NCBI GenBank assembly: GCA_030045295.1
Contig: JASIGD010000367.1
Span: 1-20,370 of the forward strand
From: Streptosporangiaceae bacterium
GTDB lineage: Bacteria > Actinomycetota > Actinomycetes > Streptosporangiales > Streptosporangiaceae
DNA length: 20,370 bases
Direction of reading: 5' to 3'
Every line of letters begins with the position of its first letter. Within the stretch, counting starts at the first letter, position 1. The notes beneath the pieces were generated by a model. The model searched no databases, had not been told where the DNA came from, and worked only from the letters and a program-made list of their open reading frames with translations. Position numbers and translations under genes: made by a program. Positions 6,694-13,620 of this stretch are shown piece by piece.

Positions 6694-7124
6694 CCGAAGC
6701 CGCCGTCGCCGCGCGCCGATCCCGGCAGGGCCTCAACCTCATGGAACACGGCCCGCTCGACCCGCTGGATGACGAGCTGCGCGATCCTGTCTCCCCGCTT
6801 GAAGCTAACCGGGCGGAGTCGGTCCGTGTTCAGCAGCGTCACCTTGATCTCGCCCCGGTAGCCCGCGTCAACCGTCCCCGGCGCGTTCACCAGCGTCACT
6901 CCGTAATTCGCGGCGAGACCGGAGCGGGGGTGGACAAACGCCGCGTACCCGGCGGGCAGGGCGATCGCCAGTCCGGTCCGCACCAGCGCGCGCTCGCCCG
7001 GGGCCAGCTCGATATCCTCGGCGGCCGTTAGGTCGGCGCCCGCGTCCCCGGGATGGGCATAGGCCGGCAGCGGGACGCCGGCATCCAGGCGCTTAATGAG
7101 CACGTCGGGTTCGGGATCGGGCAA
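6681..7124 (-). CDS. dut: Deoxyuridine 5'-triphosphate nucleotidohydrolase (trimeric dUTPase)
   Basis: Hydrolyses dUTP to dUMP and pyrophosphate, supplying the dTMP precursor and keeping uracil out of DNA. All five trimeric dUTPase motifs are present in order: [33 protein letters not shown] (catalytic Asp and beta-hairpin), RIAQLVIQ, and the C-terminal GDGGFGSTG arm that closes over the active site. The TTG start at 7124 gives 147 residues, the usual length, and has AAGGAG six bases upstream; an ATG at 7169 would add 15 residues with no SD. It is followed after a duplicated 14-bp unit by DUF3710 in the same direction. Confidence 0.93.
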   Translation of the reverse strand: MPDPEPDVLIKRLDAGVPLPAYAHPGDAGADLTAAEDIELAPGERALVRTGLAIALPAGYAAFVHPRSGLAANYGVTLVNAPGTVDAGYRGEIKVTLLNTDRLRPVSFKRGDRIAQLVIQRVERAVFHEVEALPGSARGDGGFGSTG

Positions 7125-7198
7125 CGAGGGCTCCTTCGGCTCGCACGCACGGTGAGGATAGCGCGGCATCCGCGGACTGTCGCATCATAGGCGCCGTG

Positions 7199-8683
7199 TC
7201 ACGGGTCATCGGTATCGGACGGGTTCCGCCGCAGCTCCGGCACGGCCTTGGTGATCACGGCGACGATCGGCACGGCCACTACGGCGCCGGCGATGCCCGC
7301 GACTACCGCGCCGACCGCCAGGGCCAGGATGATCGCGAGCGGGTGGAGCCGTACCGCTCGCCCGACTACCTGCGGCTGGAGCAGGTGACCTTCCAGCTGG
7401 TCCTCGACAATCAGCACGCATAGCAGGATGAGGGCATCCACCCAGCCCTTGGTGGCCACCGTCACCAGGATGGCCAGCGCTCCGGCGAACAAGAGCCCGA
7501 CCAACGGCACGAAAGCGGCCAGGAACACGATGATCGCCAGCGGTATGACCAGCGGCACGCCCATGATCGAAAGGGTGATGCCGATCACCAGCGCGTGGAT
7601 CGCGGCCACCGCGACCGTGCCGCGCATGTAGTACACGAGCGCCAGCCACGAGGCCTGCCCGGCGCGGTTCACGCGTTGGGCGGTCTGGGCCGGCATCGCG
7701 CTCAACAGCCAGGTCCAGATCCGCTCCCCGTCCTTGATCAGGAAGAACATGACGAACAGCATCAAGACCAGGCCGCCGAAGAACTCGGCGGCGATCTTCC
7801 CGCCGGTCAGCACCGTCCCTGCGATAACTGACTTGTGCCTGCTCAGGTAGCCGGGGATTTCGTTCAGGGCGTGCTTGACGTCGCTGTTCTTGATGTGGAA
7901 CGGCGGGCCGGCCAGCCACGACTCCACCCGCGTGGTGGTATGCCGCACCTCGCTCACCAGGGTCGGATAGTCCGCGCTTACCCGGTTGGTGACGAGCAGG
8001 CCTATCCCGACGAGGACCACGGCCACGATGAGCAAGGTGCACCAGGTCGCCGCGAGGCTCGGCAGGCCGGCGCGGCGCAACCTCGCCGTCAGCGGCTGCA
8101 GCAGGGCGGTGAGCAGCAGTGCCGCCGTGCACGGCACGACGACGATGTACAGCACGCCGATCACGCGCGCGATAATGTACAAGGCGACGGCAATGAGCAC
8201 CAGCCGCCAGGACCACGCGGCACCGGTCTGCAGCCAGCTCGGCACCCGCATCTGCTCCGGCACGTTCCGCCGCCGGGCGCTCCGCCCGGCCGCCACGACG
8301 ACCGTTCCGGTCCGGTCGCCGGCTACGACCACCGAACCGTTCTCGCTCGCCACGGTGGCGGTACCTTTCGATTCGCCGCGGTCGTTCGGCTCCCCCGGAC
8401 TGCTGTTCTCGCCGGGACCGTCCGGCCCGCCGGGACCGTCCGGCCTGCCGAGGCCATTGCGCTCGCCGGCCAGCGCAGTACGGTCGGCCACATCGTCGGC
8501 CGTGATCGCTCCGCCGCCGCCGTCAGCTCGGATCGGTCCGGCGCCGCCGCTCTTGCCGCTCGTTGCGTCCGGGCCGCTCTCGTGCCCATCACCGCCCGGA
8601 TCCCCGGGCGGCCGCCCGGCCGCCGTGAGCCGCCCGATCGCCTCGCGGCCGACCCGTCGTCCCCGCCCCCGCCACGACTCCAT
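7199..8683 (-). CDS. AI-2E family (PerM/TqsA-like) transporter with long disordered N-terminus
   Basis: About 494 residues. The first 150 or so are hydrophilic and Gly/Pro/Asp-rich with short repeats (GPGGPDGPGE), probably a disordered cytoplasmic extension. Then comes the AI-2E transporter body: paired TM helices (LVLIAVALYIIARVIGVLYI; LAATWCTLLIVAVVLVGIGLL), a soluble stretch with a WLAGPPF segment, further TMs (FFGGLVLMLFVMFFLIKDGE, VAAIHALVIGITLSIMGVPL) and the conserved end IVEDQLEGHLLQPQVVGRAVRLHPLAI with a last TM pair. The family exports signals or small solutes, or is a cation/proton exchanger in some members; the substrate is unknown here. Start at ATG 8683; longer in-frame starts would overlap the divergent DUF3093 gene. 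Confidence 0.88.
   Translation of the reverse strand: MESWRGRGRRVGREAIGRLTAAGRPPGDPGGDGHESGPDATSGKSGGAGPIRADGGGGAITADDVADRTALAGERNGLGRPDGPGGPDGPGENSSPGEPNDRGESKGTATVASENGSVVVAGDRTGTVVVAAGRSARRRNVPEQMRVPSWLQTGAAWSWRLVLIAVALYIIARVIGVLYIVVVPCTAALLLTALLQPLTARLRRAGLPSLAATWCTLLIVAVVLVGIGLLVTNRVSADYPTLVSEVRHTTTRVESWLAGPPFHIKNSDVKHALNEIPGYLSRHKSVIAGTVLTGGKIAAEFFGGLVLMLFVMFFLIKDGERIWTWLLSAMPAQTAQRVNRAGQASWLALVYYMRGTVAVAAIHALVIGITLSIMGVPLVIPLAIIVFLAAFVPLVGLLFAGALAILVTVATKGWVDALILLCVLIVEDQLEGHLLQPQVVGRAVRLHPLAIILALAVGAVVAGIAGAVVAVPIVAVITKAVPELRRNPSDTDDP
8411..8445. repeat. Direct repeat inside the transporter gene N-terminal region
   Basis: GCCGGGACCGTCCGGCC occurs at 8411-8427 and 8429-8445 (18-bp period), coding for the GPDGPG-type repeats of the disordered extension. 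It is an in-frame repeat, so likely to vary in copy number between strains. Confidence 0.7.
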
Positions 8684-8692
8684 CTGACCAAC

Positions 8693-8705
8693 TACCCTCG
8701 ACTGC
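8693..8705 (+). promoter_or_regulatory. Candidate -10 of the DUF3093 gene
   Basis: TACCCT (8693-8698) fits TANNNT and sits seven bases before ATG 8706, with no Shine-Dalgarno in between. A leaderless transcript is possible. The whole gap to the divergent transporter start is only 22 bp, so any -35 must lie inside the transporter gene. Confidence 0.35.
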
Positions 8706-9233
8706 ATGCGCGAATATCGCGAACGGCTGCGCGTACCGCTCGCCTGGTGGCTGCTTGCCGTCCCAACTGTCCTACTCCTCGGCGGCACGCTGTTCGCCGG
8801 CCTCCCTTGGCCGTGGCCGATCATCATCTTCGGCGGCCTCGCCGTGGGTTTCGCGGCGATGCTGATCGCCCTCAGCCGGGGCAGCGTCGAGGTCGGCGGC
8901 GGGACGCTGCGGGCGGGAGGCGCCGTGTTGCCGCTGACGGCCGTCAGCGAGGTGGTCGCCCTCGACGAAAAGCAGTCGACGCGGCTGCGCGGCCCGCGGG
9001 CCGACCCGGCAGCGCACCTGTACCTGCGACCCTACCTCAAGGAATCGGTGTACGTAGCCCTGCACCAGGCGGCCGGACCAGGGGATCAAGGATCCCGCGC
9101 GAGCTCCAGAGCCTCTTCGGTCCCTTACTGGCTGATCGGCACCAGGCACCCCGCGGAGCTGGCCGCGGCCATAGACAGGTGCCGGGCGCAAGCCGGCCAC
9201 GAGCCAGTGGCATTATTGCGCGGACGGGACTAG
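8706..9233 (+). CDS. DUF3093 membrane protein
   Basis: A 175-residue protein of the DUF3093 family. It starts with the family signature YRERLRVPLAWWLLA, followed by two TM segments (about 12-33 and 37-58, the second containing PIIIFGGLAVGFAAMLIAL). The rest is a soluble, PH-like beta-rich domain (VEVGGGTLRAGG, LPLTAVSEVVALDEKQSTRLRG, AHLYLRPYLKESVYVAL, YWLIGTRHPAELAAAI). Function unknown. Conserved next to dut and DUF4193 in actinobacteria. A Ser/Arg-rich patch (GSRASSRASSV) sits between the last strands and looks like a local insertion. DUF4235 follows after 15 bp and is probably in the same operon. Confidence 0.87.
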   Translation: MREYRERLRVPLAWWLLAVPTVLLLGGTLFAGLPWPWPIIIFGGLAVGFAAMLIALSRGSVEVGGGTLRAGGAVLPLTAVSEVVALDEKQSTRLRGPRADPAAHLYLRPYLKESVYVALHQAAGPGDQGSRASSRASSVPYWLIGTRHPAELAAAIDRCRAQAGHEPVALLRGRD

Positions 9234-9248
9234 AAGGAGGCGGGTGGG

Positions 9249-9575
9249 ATGGCAGAGAAGCGCCGGAGCCGCAACTTGTGGCTCTGGGAGGGACTTGCGG
9301 AGTTCTCGGCGGCAGATGGGATCGTCGCCGGGCTGGCGGCTACGGCGGCCAGCCTGGCCGCGCGCCAGGTAGTCACGTTCGTTTGGACCAAGGCCACTGG
9401 CAAAGAACCTCCCACCCATCCATCAGATCCTCAGGTAGCGCTGCCCGAGGCGCTCGGCTGGGCCATCCTGACCGGCGTTACCCTCGGAACGGCGAGGCTG
9501 CTCGCTATCCGGGTTGCGACGCGCGGTAAGCGCGGCGGCCCGGACCGCGAGCTAGCCAAGACCGCGGACGGTTAA
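9249..9575 (+). CDS. DUF4235 small membrane protein
   Basis: A 108-residue protein with the features of DUF4235: an Ala-rich hydrophobic segment (GIVAGLAATAASLAARQVVTFVW), the conserved KATGKEPPTHPSDPQVALPEALGW centre, then a second hydrophobic stretch with GVTLGTARLLAIRVATRG. The function is unknown; it is likely an inner-membrane protein with two TM helices. ATG 9249 has AAGGAGG upstream, directly after the DUF3093 stop. Its TAA and the TAA of the convergent DUF4193 gene share the same TTAA (9572-9575). Confidence 0.82.
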   Translation: MAEKRRSRNLWLWEGLAEFSAADGIVAGLAATAASLAARQVVTFVWTKATGKEPPTHPSDPQVALPEALGWAILTGVTLGTARLLAIRVATRGKRGGPDRELAKTADG

Positions 9576-9871
9576 GCCGCGCACTCCCGGCAGACAAGCT
9601 GGCCATTGCGGTCTTCGGCAAGCTGACTCCGGTGGTGCACAAGGAAGCACCGGGAACACGTGAACTCATCCGCCTGACGCGGTATCACTCGGAACGAGAG
9701 CTCCTCGTTCGACAAGTCCGCCCCCGGCAACTCCAGGGACTCGGCAACATCGTCGGGGTCAAGATCGATAGTGCTCGATGACTTGTCCATCCGGCGCGCC
9801 TGAAGCTCCTGAAGGCTGTCCTCAGTCAGGTCGTCGTCCGTCTTCCGCGGGCTGTCGTAATCGGTAGCCAT
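9572..9871 (-). CDS. DUF4193 zinc-ribbon protein
   Basis: A 99-residue DUF4193 protein. It starts MATDYDSPRK, has an acidic central part (DLDPDDVAESLELPGADLSNEELSF), and ends with a four-cysteine ribbon: FTCSRCFLVHHRSQL (C72, C75) and LVCRECAA (C94, C97), which should bind zinc. Its overall design (acidic body and C-terminal zinc ribbon, small and cytoplasmic) is reminiscent of RNA-polymerase-binding proteins, but no such role is shown by the sequence. The start at ATG 9871 has GGAG seven bases upstream and fits the family length; an open frame continues upstream to 10069 without coding sense. It shares its stop with convergent DUF4235. Confidence 0.9.
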   Translation of the reverse strand: MATDYDSPRKTDDDLTEDSLQELQARRMDKSSSTIDLDPDDVAESLELPGADLSNEELSFRVIPRQADEFTCSRCFLVHHRSQLAEDRNGQLVCRECAA

Positions 9872-10084
9872 CTGAGTACTCCATCCCCCTTCATCCGTAG
9901 TGCGCAGTCGCTGCGCGGGTGTAACGCTTTCAAGGCCGTAGTTGTGCCCGATTCCGGCGGGGAATTCTGTCACGTTCGCGCCCAGCGCACACGCGGCGCG
10001 CCGGCAAAAGAGCCTTGCGGGACCGAAGAGCCTGCCGAGGAGCCTGGGATCCAGGGTTTGGGACCCCACGAGCTCCGGGCCGAG

Positions 10085-10112
10085 CCGAGGGCCGAGGGCC
10101 GAGGGCCGAGGG
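10085..10112. repeat. Four tandem copies of CCGAGGG
   Basis: Positions 10085-10112 are four perfect 7-bp units of CCGAGGG, with a partial copy (CCGAG) just before at 10080-10084. They lie in the 287-bp gap between DUF4193 and suhB, next to hairpins and further repeats. A slippage-prone simple repeat. Confidence 0.9.
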
Positions 10113-10113
10113 G

Positions 10114-10140
10114 GCCTGGGGGAAAGGCTTCCCCCCAGGC
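10114..10140 (-). terminator. Strong G/C hairpin downstream of suhB
   Basis: GCCTGGGGGAA and TTCCCCCCAGGC form an 11-bp stem with one bulged C around an AGGC loop. It lies about 20 bp downstream of the suhB stop, the right place to end a hemH-suhB transcript, although there is no U-tract. Actinobacterial terminators often lack one. Confidence 0.55.
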
Positions 10141-10141
10141 A

Positions 10142-10188
10142 GGGGGGTCACCGGGGGGTCACCCCCGGGGAATCACAGCCCCCGGGGA
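10142..10188. repeat. G/C-run repeats overlapping the 3' end of suhB
   Basis: GGGGGGTCACC is tandemly repeated (10142-10152, 10153-10163) and CCCCCGGGGA occurs twice (10162-10171, 10179-10188). The right part codes for the last residues of SuhB (PGAVIPRG) and contains its stop, so the gene end looks altered by the repeat. Confidence 0.8.
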
Positions 10189-11067
10189 TAAACCATCGCG
10201 TTCCGGGTCCAGCCTGGCGAGGAAGGCGTCCAGCTGCTGGTACAAATCGGGGCCGGCGGCAACCGCCATGGACGTACTCTCCGCCCGGCCGGACAACCCG
10301 CCGACCACCGCGCCGGCCTCGCGCGCGATCAGGCCGCCTGCCGCGTAGTCCCAGTAGTTCAGGCCGCGCTCGAAGTAGGCGTCCATCCGGCCGGCCGCCA
10401 CCGAGCACAAGTCGACGGCCGCGGAGCCGCCACGCCGGATGTCTCGCACGTGCGGCAGCAACGCCGCCACGACCTCTCCCTGCACCCGCCGGCGCCCCGA
10501 GTCGTATCCGAATCCAGTAGCCACCAGCGCCTGGCCCAGCGCGACGCCGCGGGTACAGCGCAGCGAGACGGCGGTCCTGCGGGTCGTGAGGGTCCCGGGG
10601 TTCGCGTCCCTGTGCAGCCAGGCGCCCTGGCCGGCCACCGCGGTGAACGTCTCACCGTAACGGGGAACCTCCACCACCCCGGCCAGCACGATGCCGTCTA
10701 CTTCGGCGGCGATGGATACCGCCCAGTCGGGCAGCCCGTAGAGGTAGTTGACGGTCCCGTCCAGAGGATCCACCACCCAGCGCACCCGGCCCTGATCACC
10801 ACGTCCCCCCGGGCCGCCGGAGCCGGCCGGGCCGGCGGTGGTCTGGCCGCCTTCTTCGCCGAGGACCGCGTCGCCGGGACGAACGGCGCCGATGCGCCGG
10901 GTGATCAGGGCCTCGGACCGGCGGTCCATCTCCGTAACCACGTCGGTCGGACTCGACTTGGTGTCGATGACTTCGGGACGCTCGTCACCTCGCCACGAGG
11001 CCAGCAGCTGGCCCGCCTCCCGCGCCGCGTCCACCGCGATGGCCAGCAGCGCCTCGGGATCGATCAC
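10159..11067 (-). CDS. suhB: Inositol monophosphatase family protein (SuhB-like)
   Basis: A 302-residue Mg2+-dependent phosphatase of the inositol monophosphatase/FIG superfamily, which releases phosphate from inositol-1-phosphate or related sugars; in actinobacteria this serves inositol lipids and possibly mycothiol. Metal site: LGEEGG (first Glu), WVVDPLDGTVNYLYGLPDW (Asp cluster), and WDYAAGGLIAREAGA (third Asp). SPTDVVTEMDRRSE is the usual N-terminal motif. An extra Gly-rich loop (GPAGSGGPGGRGDQG) lies between GEEGG and WVVDP. Start at GTG 11067: it overlaps the ferrochelatase stop as GTGA, so translation is coupled; a start at 11097 is possible. The last ten residues are encoded by G/C repeat DNA. 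Confidence 0.9.
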   Translation of the reverse strand: MIDPEALLAIAVDAAREAGQLLASWRGDERPEVIDTKSSPTDVVTEMDRRSEALITRRIGAVRPGDAVLGEEGGQTTAGPAGSGGPGGRGDQGRVRWVVDPLDGTVNYLYGLPDWAVSIAAEVDGIVLAGVVEVPRYGETFTAVAGQGAWLHRDANPGTLTTRRTAVSLRCTRGVALGQALVATGFGYDSGRRRVQGEVVAALLPHVRDIRRGGSAAVDLCSVAAGRMDAYFERGLNYWDYAAGGLIAREAGAVVGGLSGRAESTSMAVAAGPDLYQQLDAFLARLDPERDGLSPGAVIPRG

Positions 11068-12146
11068 CGGGTCCCGCCGCAGCAGTCCGCTGGGCACGTC
11101 TGGCTCGGCACTCCCATGGTCCCCAAGGCGGCTCGCACGCGGTCCGGCCCTGAATGATCCGGCCGCGGTTCATCCGGCAGCCGGAGGCGTTCTCGTACCA
11201 GCTCGGTGATCATCGACGCGAAGCGCGGATGCGCAGCGGGCGTGGCGGCGCGCGCGAACGCGAGCCCCAGGGCATCCGCGGTCTGCGCCGCCTCGACGTC
11301 GAGGTCGTGCCGGACCTCCATGTGATCGGACACGAATCCCACCGGGATCATCACGACGGCGGTGATCCCTGACTTGGCCAGCTCGCCTAGATGATCGCGC
11401 ACGTCAGGTTCCAGCCAGGGCTGCGACGGCGGTCCGCTCCTGCTCTGGTAGGCCAGCGACCACGGATGACTGCCACCAGGGATCCGTTCGGCAATAAGGC
11501 GGGCGGCCTCGGTCAGCTCGGCGACGTACCTGCCCCCGCTTCCGGTGTCCCCGTTCTCCCGTTGCGGGCCGCTGGAATCGGCCATCGCGACCGGGATGCT
11601 GTGCGCGGTGAACACGAGGTGGGCGTCCCCGCGAACCTGGGCGGGAAGGGTGGCCAGCGCCGCGCGCGCATTGTCTGCGAACGGCTCGATAAAGCCTGGA
11701 TGGTTGAAGAAGCGCCTGATCTTGTCGATCTTCGGGGCATCGGGCCCGGCGGCGGCACGGGCCCGCTCGATGTCCTCCAGGTACTGCCGGCAGCTTGAGT
11801 AGGAGCTGTACGCGGAGGTCACGAAGGCGACCGCCCGCCGGACACCGTCGTCGGCCATGGCGCGCACCGTGCCAGCGAGGTAGGGTGCCCAGTTCCTGTT
11901 CCCCCAGTAGAGGGGAAGGGCCAGGCCGCTCGCCGCGAAATCGTCCCGGACCGCGGCGAGCATGTCCCGGCACTGCTGGTTGATCGGGCTCACCCCGCCG
12001 AACGCGTAGTAGTGCTCGGCCACGCGCGCGAGCCGTTCCGGCGGGACGCCGCGGCCGCGGGTGACGTTCTCCAGAAACGGCATTACGTCATCGGGGCCCT
12101 CCGGGCCGCCGAACGACACAAGCAGGAACGCGTCGTAGGCCGACAT
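11064..12146 (-). CDS. hemH: Ferrochelatase (coproporphyrin III type, CpfC; formerly HemH)
   Basis: A 360-residue ferrochelatase that inserts Fe2+ into the porphyrin; in actinobacteria the substrate is known to be coproporphyrin III. Visible: FLLVSFGGPEGPDDVMPFL at the N-terminus, GGVSPINQQ, WGNRNWAPYL, FTAHSIP with the metal-binding His (H182), and PVGFVSDHMEVRHDLD with the partner Glu (E267). The C-terminus CPADCCGGTR (C351, C355, C356) plus C119 (SSYSSCRQY) fits the actinobacterial [2Fe-2S] cluster. An insert (QRENGDTGSGGRY) lies after AHSIP. ATG 12146 is chosen; TTG 12158 is weaker. Coupled to suhB by GTGA. Confidence 0.94.
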   Translation of the reverse strand: MSAYDAFLLVSFGGPEGPDDVMPFLENVTRGRGVPPERLARVAEHYYAFGGVSPINQQCRDMLAAVRDDFAASGLALPLYWGNRNWAPYLAGTVRAMADDGVRRAVAFVTSAYSSYSSCRQYLEDIERARAAAGPDAPKIDKIRRFFNHPGFIEPFADNARAALATLPAQVRGDAHLVFTAHSIPVAMADSSGPQRENGDTGSGGRYVAELTEAARLIAERIPGGSHPWSLAYQSRSGPPSQPWLEPDVRDHLGELAKSGITAVVMIPVGFVSDHMEVRHDLDVEAAQTADALGLAFARAATPAAHPRFASMITELVRERLRLPDEPRPDHSGPDRVRAALGTMGVPSQTCPADCCGGTR

Positions 12147-12245
12147 GCCTTCATCCAACCAGGGCCGGCGGGCTGCTATGCGCTTGGAGCTGCGGTATGC
12201 GCGGCCCGATATCGTGGCACGCGGCGCTTCCCCAGGGGCAGTCCG

Positions 12246-13445
12246 TCAGGACGGGTTGTTCTGGGCGTACTCGTTCGCCAAGGCGAGCACCTCGTCGACG
12301 TACCAGGTCGCGTGGTTGTAGTCGAAGATCGCCGCAGGAAGCGTGGCGCTGTTTCCGCCGCCGTCGGCGCACAGCAGGCGCGCGGCCGACGGCACGGCGT
12401 CATACGGGTTCATGATGTCCGGAGCGCCCGTCTGGCTGAACGCGGTCGCGGTAATGCCCCAGATCGCCCAGGTGGCCGGCATGAACTGCATCGGGCCGCG
12501 CGCGCCCGCGCTTGACGGGCCGTCGTTAGCGCCGTCGCCGCTCTCGATCTGGCCGATCGCGGCCAGCACCTCCCACGGCAAGCCCGGGCAGTAGAGCTTG
12601 GCCGACTGCTGGAACAGCTCCAGGTAGTTGGCTGGCGCGCCAGTCGGGACAACGGTCGCCACTGGTTGCCTGCTCTCCGTGATCAAGGTGTACGACACCA
12701 GGTTCACTACCTGGCCGTGCGCGCCGACGATCGACTTGACCCGGGTGGTCAGCGTTTTCAGGTTCGCCTTCGGCGCGCTGATCAGGACGGCGAAGTTCTT
12801 CGCCAGTCCGAGCTGCGCGGACCTCGCCAGGTTCACGATCGCGTCCGCACCGGGCACGCTGAGCGCGGTGGCCCCGCCGAACCGGATCTGCCCCAGGATG
12901 GCGGCGGATACCGGGTACGATTTCCCGGCGGCCAGGTGGAGCTTGCGGGCCGCCGCGGCGGTGCTGATGAGCTCGCCCTTATCCAGGGCCGACCAGACCG
13001 CGGCCGAGGCGGCGGTGGCCAGCGGCGTCCAGGGCCTGAAACCCTGAGCCGAGACGCCGAGCACGTTGGCGCTTTGGCCGTTGACCGTTATCTTGCCGCC
13101 GTCAACGGGCAGCACCGCCTGTACCCCGCTCAGCTTTCTGATCTTGGCCAGCTGCGTGGCGGTGACACCGCCCGGTACCGCTGCGATCAGGTCCGGTACG
13201 AACTCCTGCCGAGTCGCAGTCCCGCGAGACCCGGAAGACGCCGGAGCCTGCGCTGAGGCGGGTACCGAGGCGGATGAGACACGCGGATGAGGCTGACCGG
13301 AAGCAGGGGAAACGCTGGCGGCGTCAGCCGCCGGAGCCGCGAATCCGGTTACGCTGGCGCACGTCGCGGCGGCGACGAAGGCCGTGACGGCGGCACGACG
13401 CAGGGACAACGGCAGCACAGTGTCTTTGACGATATAAGGCCGCAT
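12246..13445 (-). CDS. Secreted lytic transglycosylase with FtsX/MacB-like middle region
   Basis: A 399-residue exported protein. Residues 1-43 look like a signal peptide (RR near 16-17, then AAVTAFVAAATCASVTGFA and AAPAADA). About 44-80 is a Ser/Pro/Ala linker. About 81-255 is a domain whose phrases (IRKLSGVQAVLPVDGGKITVNG, LGVSAQGFRPWTPL, WSALDKGELISTAAAARKLHL) recall the extracellular domain of FtsX/MacB-type permeases. About 270-399 is a soluble lytic transglycosylase domain: AAIGQIESGDG with catalytic Glu301, GARGPMQFMPATWAIWG, and AIFDYNHATWYVDEVL. It should cut peptidoglycan glycan strands outside the membrane. No SD precedes ATG 13445; GTG 13418 is an alternative start. It follows hemH upstream-wise but with about 100 bp gap, so is its own unit. 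Confidence 0.85.
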   Translation of the reverse strand: MRPYIVKDTVLPLSLRRAAVTAFVAAATCASVTGFAAPAADAASVSPASGQPHPRVSSASVPASAQAPASSGSRGTATRQEFVPDLIAAVPGGVTATQLAKIRKLSGVQAVLPVDGGKITVNGQSANVLGVSAQGFRPWTPLATAASAAVWSALDKGELISTAAAARKLHLAAGKSYPVSAAILGQIRFGGATALSVPGADAIVNLARSAQLGLAKNFAVLISAPKANLKTLTTRVKSIVGAHGQVVNLVSYTLITESRQPVATVVPTGAPANYLELFQQSAKLYCPGLPWEVLAAIGQIESGDGANDGPSSAGARGPMQFMPATWAIWGITATAFSQTGAPDIMNPYDAVPSAARLLCADGGGNSATLPAAIFDYNHATWYVDEVLALANEYAQNNPS

Positions 13446-13467
13446 ACGCCAACAGAAACCCCCAAAC

Positions 13468-13486
13468 GAGATCTAAAGAGATCTAA
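13468..13486. repeat. GAGATCTAA direct repeat in an A+T-rich upstream region
   Basis: GAGATCTAA occurs at 13468-13476 and 13478-13486, each holding the AGATCT palindrome, with a related ATCTTAGAGAGAT just after. This stretch is much richer in A+T than the rest of the window and lies 23 bp upstream of the transglycosylase ATG, so it may be its promoter/operator region. A weak -35/-10 pair (GTGAAA, 17 bp, TTAGAT on the minus strand) overlaps it. Confidence 0.55.
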
Positions 13487-13620
13487 CGGCATCTTAGAGA
13501 GATTTTCACCATCGCTGCCATCCCTGGCGTGGTCATGCCGGACAACCCGGGCACGTGCCGGTCATCGCGGTCGCCGAGCAGGTTGGCCAGCGCCTCGCGG
13601 AACGCTGAATCCGGGCCGGC

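Noticed and set aside
7835..9529. A 564-codon plus-strand frame spanning the transporter and DUF3093 genes
   Set aside because: It lies antisense to the AI-2E transporter and out of frame over DUF3093 and DUF4235, both of which have clear family signatures. The product is Arg/Pro/His-rich without a recognisable domain, as expected of a shadow frame in G+C-rich DNA.
9872..10158. A gene in the gap between DUF4193 and suhB (a LytR C-terminal type gene is found here in mycobacteria)
   Set aside because: No frame on either strand shows coding sense; the stretch is filled by repeats and hairpins. The open frame upstream of DUF4193 up to 10069 has no family similarity.
10085..10188. CRISPR array
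   Set aside because: Repeats are only 7-11 bp and adjacent, without unique spacers; no cas genes are nearby.
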